Shown piece by piece: positions 12,513 to 21,149 of a stretch of DNA of 64,000 nucleotides; the first letter of the stretch is position 1, and every line of letters starts with the position of its first letter. Below the pieces are notes generated by a model. The model searched no databases. It was not told the DNA's origin and worked only from the letters and a program-made list of their open reading frames with translations. The position numbers were made by a program, and so were the translations under genes. The stretch comes from PWQG01 sp040882255 (GTDB lineage: Bacteria; Pseudomonadota; Gammaproteobacteria; Pseudomonadales; Pseudohongiellaceae): assembly GCA_040882255.1 (NCBI GenBank), contig JBBEBP010000003.1, positions 1 to 64,000 of the forward strand, read 5' to 3'.

Positions 12513-13985
12513 TTAAATAGGCTTGAAAAACGAGGAAGGCCTGTCGGATTGCAGCCGACTGTAGAATTCGACTGCGTAGGTATCGGTCATGCACGCGATG
12601 AAGTCACAAACAATTCGCATTCTGTCCTGCTCCGAGCGGCTTTGAGTAAAGATTTGTTGAAAATCGTCTGGCATCAGTTCGTGGCCGGATTCAGCGGACA
12701 GTGTTCTGAACAGATAACGCACTATTTCACGTGAACGCCATGCGACGACTTTCCATCGGGGAGAGTGGATCAGGAAATGGAAAGTCAAATGCTTCAGTGT
12801 CTCGATCTTGATCCATACATCCTTATGAAGATGGATCTCGGCGAATACCGGGCTCTGGGTTGGTGGCTTTACCTGAACAGCCCGGATGAACTCACCGACC
12901 AGATGAGACGTCAAGCGGTTTCTGTCGTATGCCTGTTCACCCAATCGATTTTCTGTTTCTCGCATTGCACCCAGGGTGTAGGCAAGGATACTGATATCCA
13001 TGGGGTTGTCGTTTTTGTCATTGACGAGCTCTAGTAGTGGATTGAGCAACTTCTGCGAGTCCAGAATATCAAGCAGTGCTGCCCAGATATCCCTGGCTGT
13101 AACGGTGATGCCGAGTTTCTCTCCTATGGCTCTCTGGGTTTTGTCTGCAATGGCTTCCAACGTATGATTATCCAGGGTGACAATATCGAGAATGCGAATA
13201 AGCCCGGACTTCAAGGCATCGTCGAGATCGTATGTGGAATAGGCGATATCGTCCGCTATATCCATGATCTGACATTCGATCGTCTTGAAATGGGGCGGCG
13301 CTTCACGGTCGCCTCCGGTGTGTTTCTTGATTTTCTCCACAAGAGGAGCTTCCGATGCATAATACCCTTTGTGAATGCCTGCTTCGGAATGGAAAGAGGT
13401 CGGTATCGGCTTGTCGTACTTGAGGACTGACGCCAGAGCACGGAATGACAGGTTGAGTCCGGCTCGGTGATCATTTCCGTTGTCGATCAGGGGGGCGTCC
13501 GGGTTGGTGGCGATCTTCTTTTCAAGCACAGCGAGTAATCTGAGTGTTTGAGCGTTTCCCTCAAATCCGCCATAAGGCGCCATGCATTCGTTCAGCGCTT
13601 GCTCGCCTTCATGCCCGAATGGGGGGTGACCCAGATCGTGAGCGAGCGCAGCAAACTCGACCAGATCAAGGTCGATGGGTGTTTCTTTCAGCCATGGCGA
13701 TTCATGGTTCAATTTGATGGCGATGGATTTGGCGACCTGTGCCACTTCCAGTGAGTGGGTCAGGCGGTTACGGAAGTAGTCCCCTTCGGTATCGGGGAAC
13801 AGTTGCATCTTGCCTTTCAGGCGGCGGAACGAAGTGCTGTGGATCAGACGAGCGTAATCGCGGCGGAAATCATGCCGATACGGCTCCGGCGCCAGCCCGC
13901 CGTCGACCGGCTGCTCTTCATGGGCACGCTGGAAGTCGGAGTTGTGGTACAGCGCTTTGTCGGTAGTGGCGTCCATCCGTGACAC
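12513..13985 (-). CDS. dgt: deoxyguanosinetriphosphate triphosphohydrolase-like protein
   Basis: The 490-residue HD-domain protein shows H77 in RLTHSLEVAQVA and the HD pair in AALAHDLGHPPFGHEGE (116-117), the metal site of dGTPases. The N-terminal RRDYARLIHSTSFRRLKGKMQ stretch is characteristic of the Dgt family. These enzymes cut dNTPs to the nucleoside and triphosphate and influence dNTP pools and phage resistance. The length fits Dgt proteins of about 440-500 residues. It stands alone; the next gene upstream on the same strand is a 50-residue ORF 46 bp away. Confidence 0.88.
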   Translation of the reverse strand: MSRMDATTDKALYHNSDFQRAHEEQPVDGGLAPEPYRHDFRRDYARLIHSTSFRRLKGKMQLFPDTEGDYFRNRLTHSLEVAQVAKSIAIKLNHESPWLKETPIDLDLVEFAALAHDLGHPPFGHEGEQALNECMAPYGGFEGNAQTLRLLAVLEKKIATNPDAPLIDNGNDHRAGLNLSFRALASVLKYDKPIPTSFHSEAGIHKGYYASEAPLVEKIKKHTGGDREAPPHFKTIECQIMDIADDIAYSTYDLDDALKSGLIRILDIVTLDNHTLEAIADKTQRAIGEKLGITVTARDIWAALLDILDSQKLLNPLLELVNDKNDNPMDISILAYTLGAMRETENRLGEQAYDRNRLTSHLVGEFIRAVQVKPPTQSPVFAEIHLHKDVWIKIETLKHLTFHFLIHSPRWKVVAWRSREIVRYLFRTLSAESGHELMPDDFQQIFTQSRSEQDRMRIVCDFIACMTDTYAVEFYSRLQSDRPSSFFKPI

Positions 13986-14031
13986 TCCAGGGTACTACCA
14001 GAAGTATTTGTAGCAGTGAACGAGCTGCAGG

Positions 14032-14184
14032 CTATTTGTCCTTCTTTTCCCCGGATTGTCCGGCGCGCGACTCTTCCGCCCTGGCCTGCGCCCTGATCTG
14101 TTGTTGCCGCTCATCGGCATAGTCACGAGCAATGGTCATCTTCTTGATGGTCTGCTGATAGGCTCTCTCGAATGCCGTAGCCAT
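14032..14184 (-). CDS. small charged protein, 50 residues, unknown
   Basis: A 50-residue frame from ATG 14184 begins MATAFERAYQQTIKKMTIA and ends with a charged helix-like tail (EERSRAGQSGEKKDK type composition). AGGGGG stands about 7 bases upstream of the start. It has no family I recognise. It lies between dgt and tag on the same strand. The 157 bp upstream contain an inverted repeat (GGTATA...TATACC, 14222-14240), possibly part of its promoter or an operator; nothing else is seen there. Confidence 0.45.
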   Translation of the reverse strand: MATAFERAYQQTIKKMTIARDYADERQQQIRAQARAEESRAGQSGEKKDK

Positions 14185-14341
14185 GGCATTTACCCCCTGA
14201 TTCCTTGCTGTGTGGGTACAAGGTATAAGAATTGTATACCCTCGAGCGTACCTCTGCCACCGTTAGTGTGGTCGGCCGGCAGACACCGAATCGAGGGCTA
14301 GTCACGCGGTTCATTGGTGACGTAATCAACGACTGGACGCG

Positions 14342-14965
14342 TTACCCGGCCGTTGGCTGCGCTGGCCGCCTGAAGCGTTGACGGGCCTGCCTGGCCTTGT
14401 CTCTGAAAACGCAGGCCCCGGCATGATCGTTGATGATTCCCATGGCCTGCATGAAGGCATACACGGTGGTTGGGCCGACGAATTTCCAGCCCTGTTTTTT
14501 CAGGGCTTTCGACAGTGCGATGGAGGCCTCCGAGGTCGTGGCAGTCTGCGGTTCAGGCAGTTCGCTCTCGTCCGGCTCGAAACGCCAGAAGAAAGCGGCG
14601 AGCGATCCCTCACGCTGTACCATCTCCCGGGCCTTGGCGGCATTGTTGATCACCGCTTCAATCTTGCCCCGATGCCGGACAATGCCCTTGTCCGACAGCA
14701 GTCGTTCGATGTCGGGCTCGTCGAACTGCGCCACCTTGTTGAAGTCGAAATCCGCGAAGGCGGACCGGAAGTTTTCGCGCTTGGCTAGAATCGTGCGCCA
14801 GCTCAGGCCGCACTGGAAGCTTTCCAGGCATAGCTTCTCGAACAGCCGGATATCATCGTCGACGGGATAGCCCCATTCCCGGTCGTGGTAGGCAAAGAAT
14901 TCGGGAGCGGCAGCGCACCAGCCGCAGCGCAACTCACCGTCAGGACCGGTAACCGTAGCATTCAT
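14342..14965 (-). CDS. tag: DNA-3-methyladenine glycosylase I
   Basis: From ATG 14965 (AAGGAAA ahead) the protein has 207 residues, slightly longer than E. coli Tag (187). It matches Tag throughout: RCGWC near the start, AYHDREWGYPVDD, CLESFQCGLSWRTILAKRENFR, GIVRHRGKIEAVINNA, SKALKKQGWKFVGPTTVYAFMQAMGIINDH. The zinc ligands of Tag (an N-terminal Cys and His, a C-terminal NDH and Cys) can be placed at C14, H27, the H of NDHAGAC and its C. The enzyme removes 3-methyladenine in base excision repair. The gene ends in the gap before the 50-residue ORF; the DUF3301 gene stops 23 bp upstream. Confidence 0.92.
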   Translation of the reverse strand: MNATVTGPDGELRCGWCAAAPEFFAYHDREWGYPVDDDIRLFEKLCLESFQCGLSWRTILAKRENFRSAFADFDFNKVAQFDEPDIERLLSDKGIVRHRGKIEAVINNAAKAREMVQREGSLAAFFWRFEPDESELPEPQTATTSEASIALSKALKKQGWKFVGPTTVYAFMQAMGIINDHAGACVFRDKARQARQRFRRPAQPTAG

Positions 14966-14987
14966 TGTCAGTTTCCTTTCAGCCGGG

Positions 14988-15341
14988 CTAGTGAGGACGA
15001 TACTCTTCCCCGGGCATGGCATGGCGGGGCACGACATGCGCATCCACGTGCATGGACTCCAGCCGGTTGCCCAGCATCACCAGCGAGCCGCGCGAGCGCT
15101 CCTGGCCTGTGGAAGAAAACTCGAAGTCATAGGTGCGCCGCCACTGCAGCAGCCCGCCCGCGCCCCGGGCCGGGCGGATGCGGCGCAGGGCGACGCTCTG
15201 GTCCAGCAGCTGCAGCTCCAGCTCGCGGCAGCGGCGTGCGGCATAATGCAGCGCTAGCGCCTTGGCATGGCGGGACTGCCACCAGTGGGCAGCGCCGAGA
15301 CCCGCAAGCAGCAGCCAGAATAGAGCGGAGAAAGAGTACAA
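14988..15341 (-). CDS. DUF3301 family membrane-anchored protein
   Basis: The 117-residue protein has an N-terminal membrane helix (FSALFWLLLAGLGAAHWW) followed by a cytoplasmic domain with RRTYDFEFSSTGQERSRGSLVMLGNRLESM, the signature of DUF3301, a small gammaproteobacterial family of unknown role. The start appears to be TTG 15341 with AGGAAGG just upstream. It is 14 bp past the end of the hybrid kinase gene on the same strand and may be cotranscribed with tag. Confidence 0.7.
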   Translation of the reverse strand: MYSFSALFWLLLAGLGAAHWWQSRHAKALALHYAARRCRELELQLLDQSVALRRIRPARGAGGLLQWRRTYDFEFSSTGQERSRGSLVMLGNRLESMHVDAHVVPRHAMPGEEYRPH

Positions 15342-15354
15342 GTGACCTTCCTGT

Positions 15355-17526
15355 TCAGTGGTTGGAGTGATTTGTCAGGGAGGTATTGTAGTCCGGTGGG
15401 GGCGTCCGGGTACACTCCAGCGCGGCGCGCAGGAACCGGGCCAGGGTCTGGCGGCGGTAGGGTTTGTCTAGCGTTGGATAGCGGCTGACGATACTTTTAC
15501 ACTCTTCGGTCTCCTCGTTGCTGTCGGGGTTGGTGTACCCGGAAGTCAGCACGATCGGCAGATCCGGCCGCAGTCGACTGGCCTGCTCGGCCAGCGCACG
15601 GCCGCTGCCGCCCGGCATCACCACGTCAGTGAACAGCAGATCGATGGAGGGGGTGCTTTCCAGAATGCTCAGCGCGGTGCTGGCGTCCGATGCCTCCATG
15701 ACCCGGTAATCCAGCGATTGCAGCAGTCCGGCCGCGAACTGCCGGACCAGGGGATCGTCTTCCACCAGCAGTATGGTCTCTCCGTTGCCGCGCGAAACCC
15801 CGTCTCCGTTCATGTCCCCGGGTGCGTTTGAGCCATCGGCCGCCTTCTGGCTGTCCGCGGTTGCCACGGGCAGGTACAGGTGGAAGGTGCTGCCGCGGCC
15901 CGGCTCCGACTCCAGTGTGATATGTCCCCCGGACTGATGAACGAAACCATGTACCATCGCCAGGCCGAGGCCGGATCCCTTGCCTTCCGTCTTGGTGCTG
16001 AAGAACGGTTCAAAGATCTGCTTCCTGGTTGCACTGTCCATGCCGGTTCCGGTATCGCTGACCGAGAGACGCACGTAATGACCCGCGGTGACCGGCATGC
16101 CTTGCTCAATGATGTCTTCCCGCAGGTCTTTCTCCTCCAGGTCAATCATTAGTTGGCCGCCGTCCGGCATGGCATCGCGGGCATTGACGCAAAGGTTCAG
16201 AACGGCGTTCTCGAGCTGCGTCGGATCAATGAGAGCCTCGGGCTGCGAGGTGGTTCCCGCCGCCAGTGCAATGGTGATGTTTCCGCCCAGCGCCTGTTGC
16301 AACAGGGGGAGCATATTGTCTAGCAGATCACGCAGCTCTACCGCACGAGGCGATAGTGACTGTTTCCGGGAAAAGGCCAGCAGGCGCCGGGTCAGGTCAG
16401 AGCCCCGTTCGGCCGCGCTGACGATGATGGCGGCCAGCTCCCTGAGGCGCGGCGTCTCGTTCAACTGGTCGGTCAGCGTTTCCGCGTTGCCCAGCACCAC
16501 GGTAAGGAGGTTGTTGAAGTCGTGCGCCATACCGCCGGTGAGCTGTCCGACGGCCTCCAGGCGCTGTGATTTCCGGATTCGTTCCTCCAGCGCCACTCGC
16601 TCGGACACATCAGTGAGGCCGCCGATCATCCGGATGGCTTTTCCCTGGTCATCGCGCAGGATATACCCGCGATCCTCGACCCGGGACCACTGTCCGTCGT
16701 CTTTCCGCAGGCGGTAGGCGGCTGCCCAGCTCTCATCCTGGCCAGCAAGGGCGATATCGAGCTGCCGTGTGACCTCGTCGCGGTCATCAGGGTGAACCAG
16801 GCGGGTCCAGGATTCTTCATTGGGGAGAATTTCGCCATGCTCGTAGCCGAACAGGTTCGCGAAGCCCATGCCCCACCAGCGCGTGTCGGAGACGATGTCC
16901 CAGTCCCAGATCGCATCATTGGTGGCTCGCGCCAGCAGGCGGAAACGCTCTTCACTGCGGCGCAGGCGCTCCTCCATGTCCGCGCGCCGGAGAAGGTCCT
17001 CCTGCAGTTGCCGGTTGGCCTGATCCAGTGCCAGCGTTTTCTCTTCCAGTTTGCGGACCAGACTCCTGCTGTATCGCACGAACAGATTCGGGTTTTCATC
17101 CGGAACCACCGGGCGCCGGGTGTCCGTCGGGTTTGCCGGGTTCGCCGGGTTCGCCGGGGCGCGGGATGTGACGTCCCGGAGTAATTCGAGCATCACCTCT
17201 GGTTCGGCCGGCTTGACGAGGAACGCGTCCGCTCCCAGCTCCAGCGCCAGCTGTTCATCTTCCGGTTCCGTGTAGGTGGCGGTATAGACGATGAAAGGAA
17301 CCGTCGCCAGCATCTGGTGCTCTTTCCAGTGGCGCAGCAGCGTGTAGCCGTCCATGACCGGCATCAACAGATCTGATATCACCAGGTCAGGAGGCGAGAT
17401 TCCAGCCTGCTGTAACGCCTCTTCGCCGTGCTCCGCTGTCACCACCCGGTAGCCGTTGGCGGACAGCAGTTTTTCCAGGTAATACTGGTTGTCGGCATTG
17501 TCGTCAACTACCAGCACGGTACTCAT
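15355..17526 (-). CDS. hybrid histidine kinase: REC-PAS-HisKA-HATPase-REC
   Basis: The 723-residue protein opens with a receiver domain (VLVVDDN; phosphorylatable Asp in LVISDLLMP; Lys in FLVKPAEP). A linker with the tandem ANP repeat and a coiled coil follows, then a PAS domain (about 185-310). The HisKA motif GGMAHDFNNLLTVV, an HATPase domain (NLCVNARDAMPDGG, GSGLGLAMVHG) and a C-terminal receiver (LLVEDDPLV, LLFTDVVMPGGSG) complete it. No membrane segment is present, so it is cytoplasmic and probably receives phosphate or signals through its own N-terminal receiver. Its ATG overlaps the stop of the upstream response regulator (17523-17526). The input signal is unknown. Confidence 0.88.
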   Translation of the reverse strand: MSTVLVVDDNADNQYYLEKLLSANGYRVVTAEHGEEALQQAGISPPDLVISDLLMPVMDGYTLLRHWKEHQMLATVPFIVYTATYTEPEDEQLALELGADAFLVKPAEPEVMLELLRDVTSRAPANPANPANPTDTRRPVVPDENPNLFVRYSRSLVRKLEEKTLALDQANRQLQEDLLRRADMEERLRRSEERFRLLARATNDAIWDWDIVSDTRWWGMGFANLFGYEHGEILPNEESWTRLVHPDDRDEVTRQLDIALAGQDESWAAAYRLRKDDGQWSRVEDRGYILRDDQGKAIRMIGGLTDVSERVALEERIRKSQRLEAVGQLTGGMAHDFNNLLTVVLGNAETLTDQLNETPRLRELAAIIVSAAERGSDLTRRLLAFSRKQSLSPRAVELRDLLDNMLPLLQQALGGNITIALAAGTTSQPEALIDPTQLENAVLNLCVNARDAMPDGGQLMIDLEEKDLREDIIEQGMPVTAGHYVRLSVSDTGTGMDSATRKQIFEPFFSTKTEGKGSGLGLAMVHGFVHQSGGHITLESEPGRGSTFHLYLPVATADSQKAADGSNAPGDMNGDGVSRGNGETILLVEDDPLVRQFAAGLLQSLDYRVMEASDASTALSILESTPSIDLLFTDVVMPGGSGRALAEQASRLRPDLPIVLTSGYTNPDSNEETEECKSIVSRYPTLDKPYRRQTLARFLRAALECTRTPPPDYNTSLTNHSNH

Positions 17527-17921
17527 GGTAGCACCCCGTCATGGCCAGATCCCGACGCATGGCTGAACTGTTCGATCTGATGCACGAAATTTTCCGGGTC
17601 AATAGGTTTCTCCATGTAACCGTCACACCCGGCGCTCAGGGCTTTCTCGCGATCCCCGGGCATGGCATAGGAGGTGACCGCCACGATGGGTGTGCCGGCC
17701 AGTGCGTTGATACTCCGCAGCGCGGTGGCGACGTCGTATCCGTGCATGGTGGGTAGCTGGATGTCGAGCAGAATGATATCAGGCTGCAATGTCCTGGCCC
17801 GGGCGATACCGGCGGGGCCGTCCACGGCGGCGACCACCTGGTGGCCGGCCTGCTCCAGCAGAAACGAGAGCAGGTAGCGGTTCTGTTCGTTGTCCTCGAT
17901 CAGCAGGATTTTCAGGCTCAT
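17523..17921 (-). CDS. single-domain response regulator (CheY-like)
   Basis: From ATG 17921 the product is 132 residues, just a receiver domain: ILLIEDNEQNRY, DIILLDIQLPTMHG with the phosphorylatable Asp, VTSYAMPGDRE and MEKPIDPE with the conserved Lys. The longer frame to 17999 would run into the preceding kinase gene. The start is 7 bp after that gene's stop, and the end overlaps the following hybrid kinase by 4 bp. It is likely a phosphate shuttle between the two kinases. There is no output domain. Confidence 0.85.
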   Translation of the reverse strand: MSLKILLIEDNEQNRYLLSFLLEQAGHQVVAAVDGPAGIARARTLQPDIILLDIQLPTMHGYDVATALRSINALAGTPIVAVTSYAMPGDREKALSAGCDGYMEKPIDPENFVHQIEQFSHASGSGHDGVLP

Positions 17922-17928
17922 CAGTGCA

Positions 17929-19047
17929 TCAGTTCCCGGTGGTCTCATGCCATTCCAGTGGCAGTATTGCAGAAAACTCACTGCCTTTCTTCCATTCACT
18001 TTCGACCGAGATGGTTCCCCCCAATCGCTCGGCCATACGGCGACAGATCGCCAGGCCCAGTCCGGTACCCTCGTGCTGCCGTGTCAGACCAGAATCGACC
18101 TGGTTGAACGGTTGGAACAGGCCGGTCATATCGTCGGGGCGGATGCCGATGCCGGTGTCCCGGATCAGCAGCCGCAGTGCTTCCACCGGTTCCTGGTCCG
18201 CCTCCTTGCGGAAAGCAGGTTCGCGCTCCGCAATCAGGGTGATCTGTCCGGATTCGGTGAACTTGATGGCATTGCCGAGCAGGTTGAGTATGATCTGTTC
18301 GATGCGGCGCCGGTCGCTATGCATTGTATCCAGCGCGCCATCAATCTGCAGTTCCAGCGTCAGCCCTTTTTTGTCCGCCATGGGGCGCACGAGGCCACTG
18401 ATGCGCTCAATGGTTTCCCGAACGTCGAACGACGCCAGGGACAATCGCAGTTCGCCCGCTTCGATCTTCGACAGGTCAAGTACGTCATTGATCAGGTCCA
18501 GCAGATGGCGGGCACTGTTGCGAACCATGCCCAGTTGCTTGCGCTGTTCGTCGTTGATGGGTCCGGCCAGCCCCTGCTGGATGATGCCGGTAAAACCGAT
18601 GATGGAGTTCAGGGGCGTGCGCAGTTCATGGGACATGGTGGCCAGGAACGCCGATTTCAGCGCGTCTGCGGCACGGGCCCGGATCAGCGCGGCTTCCAGC
18701 TCCCGGGTGCGATCGGCGACGTTCTTCTCCAACGACACATTGAGCTCGCGCAGGTCGCTCCCGGATCTCCGAAGAGCCGCGTGGGACTTCTCGATAGCCC
18801 CGAAGGCACGCCACATAAGCCAGAGCAGTAACAGCGACGTGAGGGCTACGAACGCAAGGCCTTTTACTACGCTCCAGCGGGTGAAGTCGGCTGCGTCCGG
18901 GAACACCGCGAACAGGACCTGGTCGGAGAAGTAGATCCACAGGGTGGCGACAATGGCATAGATGCCGGTGATCCTGAGTGCCCGGGAGCGAAGTGGAATG
19001 GTCTGCTGTTTTGATGCGGCCCTGGGCATGGACATGGACATGGACAT
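17929..19047 (-). CDS. membrane-bound histidine kinase
   Basis: From ATG 19047 the protein has 372 residues. Two membrane helices (ALRITGIYAIVATLWIYF and VVKGLAFVALTSLLLLWL) flank a short periplasmic loop. A coiled coil (ELNVSLEKNVADRTRELEAAL) leads to HisKA with the phospho-His in FLATMSHELRTPLNSI and to HATPase motifs (NLLGNAIKFTESG, DTGIGI, EGTGLGLAICRR). It is the first gene of a three-gene two-component operon. The start is uncertain because four in-frame ATGs lie in a tandem six-base repeat (19024-19047), so slippage or start choice could vary the N terminus by a few Met-Ser units. Confidence 0.85.
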   Translation of the reverse strand: MSMSMSMPRAASKQQTIPLRSRALRITGIYAIVATLWIYFSDQVLFAVFPDAADFTRWSVVKGLAFVALTSLLLLWLMWRAFGAIEKSHAALRRSGSDLRELNVSLEKNVADRTRELEAALIRARAADALKSAFLATMSHELRTPLNSIIGFTGIIQQGLAGPINDEQRKQLGMVRNSARHLLDLINDVLDLSKIEAGELRLSLASFDVRETIERISGLVRPMADKKGLTLELQIDGALDTMHSDRRRIEQIILNLLGNAIKFTESGQITLIAEREPAFRKEADQEPVEALRLLIRDTGIGIRPDDMTGLFQPFNQVDSGLTRQHEGTGLGLAICRRMAERLGGTISVESEWKKGSEFSAILPLEWHETTGN

Positions 19048-19114
19048 CTCATTATTATTATGTGGTCGAGCCTCACGCAGCGGCCCATTGCACGGTGGCT
19101 GCTGACCGCCAGGT

Positions 19115-19633
19115 TCAGAAAAAACTGTCGAACTCGGCGTACCGTTCTTCCGTAATCTGCCTTGACCGCAGCTCGCCGTCAAGCAGAGCGCGGGCATCGC
19201 GGTCAATGGCCCGCATGGCCTCCAGCCGCGTTTCCGGGGACTCGGCGGTGACCATGATGCTGCCCCACAGGCTGAGCATCGCTGTGTCGATGCGCCGCAC
19301 CTCATTGGCCTTGGCCCATTCGGCAGCGATGCGGCGCCCCAGTCGGTTGCCGAGGTCGTCCACCGCCGAGCGCTGCGCCCGGTCCATGTCCTGCACTACG
19401 CTTTCGGTGATGTCATTCCAGCCCAGGATGCCGGGCCGTCCCTCATAGAAACGGCGGACCCAGGTCAGGTAGTCGTCCTCGGCCTGGTGGGCCTGGTTGG
19501 CTTCGTCGCTGCGATAGGTGTCGACAAAATGCTCGTAAGGCGGTGCACTGTCGGGCCAGTTCTCCGGCGTCACCGTGGTGGCGCAGGCGCCCAGCAGCAA
19601 CAGGATGAGGGTCGGCCATACAGCGGACTTCAT
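19115..19633 (-). CDS. putative lipoprotein, unknown
   Basis: From ATG 19633 the protein has 172 residues with a lipoprotein signal: hydrophobic WPTLILLLLGAC, with lipobox LGAC. GGAGAA is upstream. The mature part is mainly helical and charged (ITESVVQDMDRAQRSAVDDLGNRLGRRIAAEWAKANEVRRID) and ends with two Phe. I do not recognise the family. It lies 67 bp upstream of the two-component operon on the same strand, so it could be a linked envelope component. Confidence 0.7.
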   Translation of the reverse strand: MKSAVWPTLILLLLGACATTVTPENWPDSAPPYEHFVDTYRSDEANQAHQAEDDYLTWVRRFYEGRPGILGWNDITESVVQDMDRAQRSAVDDLGNRLGRRIAAEWAKANEVRRIDTAMLSLWGSIMVTAESPETRLEAMRAIDRDARALLDGELRSRQITEERYAEFDSFF

Positions 19634-19752
19634 GGGGGTTCTCCGTTCTCCGGCGGGTTCAGTCAACTATAATAGGCCGACAGGAAGCACTTGTCTCCCT
19701 CCCGTGGCCTGTTTATGCTGTCTGTCTATCGTCTGTTCAAAGGAGAGACTTC

Positions 19753-21144
19753 ATGCGCATCGCAAGTGTGACAGCCCTGACCTGCCTGCTGGCCGTACCG
19801 GCCATGGCACAGGAAACCGACAATCCGTTCCCCGATCCGATCGAGGCGGAAGACGGTGTGGTCGTTGTGGATGTGGTCGAACATGCCGAGCTGCCGGATG
19901 TCCATGGCATGCCGGCACAGATGCGGACCCTGCGCCACGAGCCGGGCACCGATCGTATTTTCGTCAGCAACCAGGTGGGCCGGATCTACGATGTGGATGA
20001 TGATGGCACCGTGACCGAATACCTGGACGTGGATGCGGAAGAGTGGGGCGTGGACATCAATCGCTCCTGGCGCGAAGTCGGCGTCCAGTCTTTCGCACTG
20101 CACCCGCAGTTCGCGGAGGAAGGCGCCGAAGGCTACGGTAAATTGTATGTCTGGGTCGACACGAACAACACAGACCCGCAACCCGATGCCCAGACCTCGG
20201 GTGATGTGGCGCACCATACGGTGCTGCTGGAGTTTACCGCCAGCGACGCATCGGCGGCCCGCTACGACGGCGATGCCCCTCGCGAAGTGGCACGTTTCAC
20301 TCAACCGTATGCCAACCACAACGGGGGCGATCTCGCCTTCAACCCGCTGGCCGGACCGGACGATGCCGATTACGGCATGCTCTACATGGGGGTCGGTGAT
20401 GGCGGTTCGGGTGGTGACCCGCTGGAAGTCGGTCAGGATAGGGTCTCTGCACACGGCAAGATCCTGCGCATCGACCCGCTGGGCAGCAATGGGCTGAACG
20501 GCGAATACGGTGTGCCGTCCGACAATCCCTTCGTCGGCCGTTCCGATGCCGTTCAGGAGATTTTCGCCTATGGCCTGCGCAATCCGCAGCAGTTTGCCTG
20601 GGACAGCGAGACCGGGCAGATGTTTGTGTCCGACATCGGTCAGAACACCGTGGAAGAGGTCAGTGCGGTCAGCGCCGGCGACAACCTGGGCTGGAACATC
20701 TGGGAAGGCAGTTTCCGTTATGTGGGCCGCACCGGTGTGGACGCGAACGAATACCAGTCGGATGCCGATATGGTCTACCCGGTGGCTGAATATGACCAGG
20801 TCGATCCCCTGCTGGGTGACGGAGCGGCCGTCACGGGGCTGGTTGTGGCCCGTGACACCAATATCGATGCCTTGAACGGCCGGATCCTGTTCGGAGATCT
20901 GCCGCGTGGCGAGATCTTCCATTTCAGCGCCGATGACCTGCCTGATGGCGGTCAGGATGCGCTGCGCCGGGTGTTGCTGGATGCGGGCAATGGCGAGCAG
21001 CGCCTGCTGGATCTCGTGCGCGACAAGCGCGAGGAGCAGGGCCGTGAGTCAGCCGATCGCGTCGACCTGCGCATTGCCGAGGCCGACGGCGAGATCTATA
21101 TCCTGAACAAGTACGACGGGGTCATCCGCCGGCTCGTCCCCTGA
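19753..21144 (+). CDS. PQQ-dependent glucose/sorbosone dehydrogenase-like secreted protein
   Basis: The 463-residue protein has a signal peptide (LTCLLAVPAMAQ) and a six-bladed beta-propeller with the marks of the soluble glucose/sorbosone dehydrogenase family: GVQSFALHPQF, NHNGGDLAFNP, DYGMLYMGVGDGGSGGDPLEVGQD, HGKILRIDPLG, YGLRNPQQFAWD, DIGQNTVEEV and GDNLGWNIWEG. Such enzymes oxidise sugars in the periplasm with PQQ; substrate cannot be told from sequence. GGAGAG is 8 bp before the ATG. The gene stands alone, facing a radical SAM gene tail to tail with a 5-bp gap. Confidence 0.82.
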   Translation: MRIASVTALTCLLAVPAMAQETDNPFPDPIEAEDGVVVVDVVEHAELPDVHGMPAQMRTLRHEPGTDRIFVSNQVGRIYDVDDDGTVTEYLDVDAEEWGVDINRSWREVGVQSFALHPQFAEEGAEGYGKLYVWVDTNNTDPQPDAQTSGDVAHHTVLLEFTASDASAARYDGDAPREVARFTQPYANHNGGDLAFNPLAGPDDADYGMLYMGVGDGGSGGDPLEVGQDRVSAHGKILRIDPLGSNGLNGEYGVPSDNPFVGRSDAVQEIFAYGLRNPQQFAWDSETGQMFVSDIGQNTVEEVSAVSAGDNLGWNIWEGSFRYVGRTGVDANEYQSDADMVYPVAEYDQVDPLLGDGAAVTGLVVARDTNIDALNGRILFGDLPRGEIFHFSADDLPDGGQDALRRVLLDAGNGEQRLLDLVRDKREEQGRESADRVDLRIAEADGEIYILNKYDGVIRRLVP

Positions 21145-21149
21145 GCCGG

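Noticed and set aside
17100..17160. Short tandem ANP repeat in the hybrid kinase
   Set aside because: It is a three-unit linker repeat, common in inter-domain regions, and needs no special explanation.
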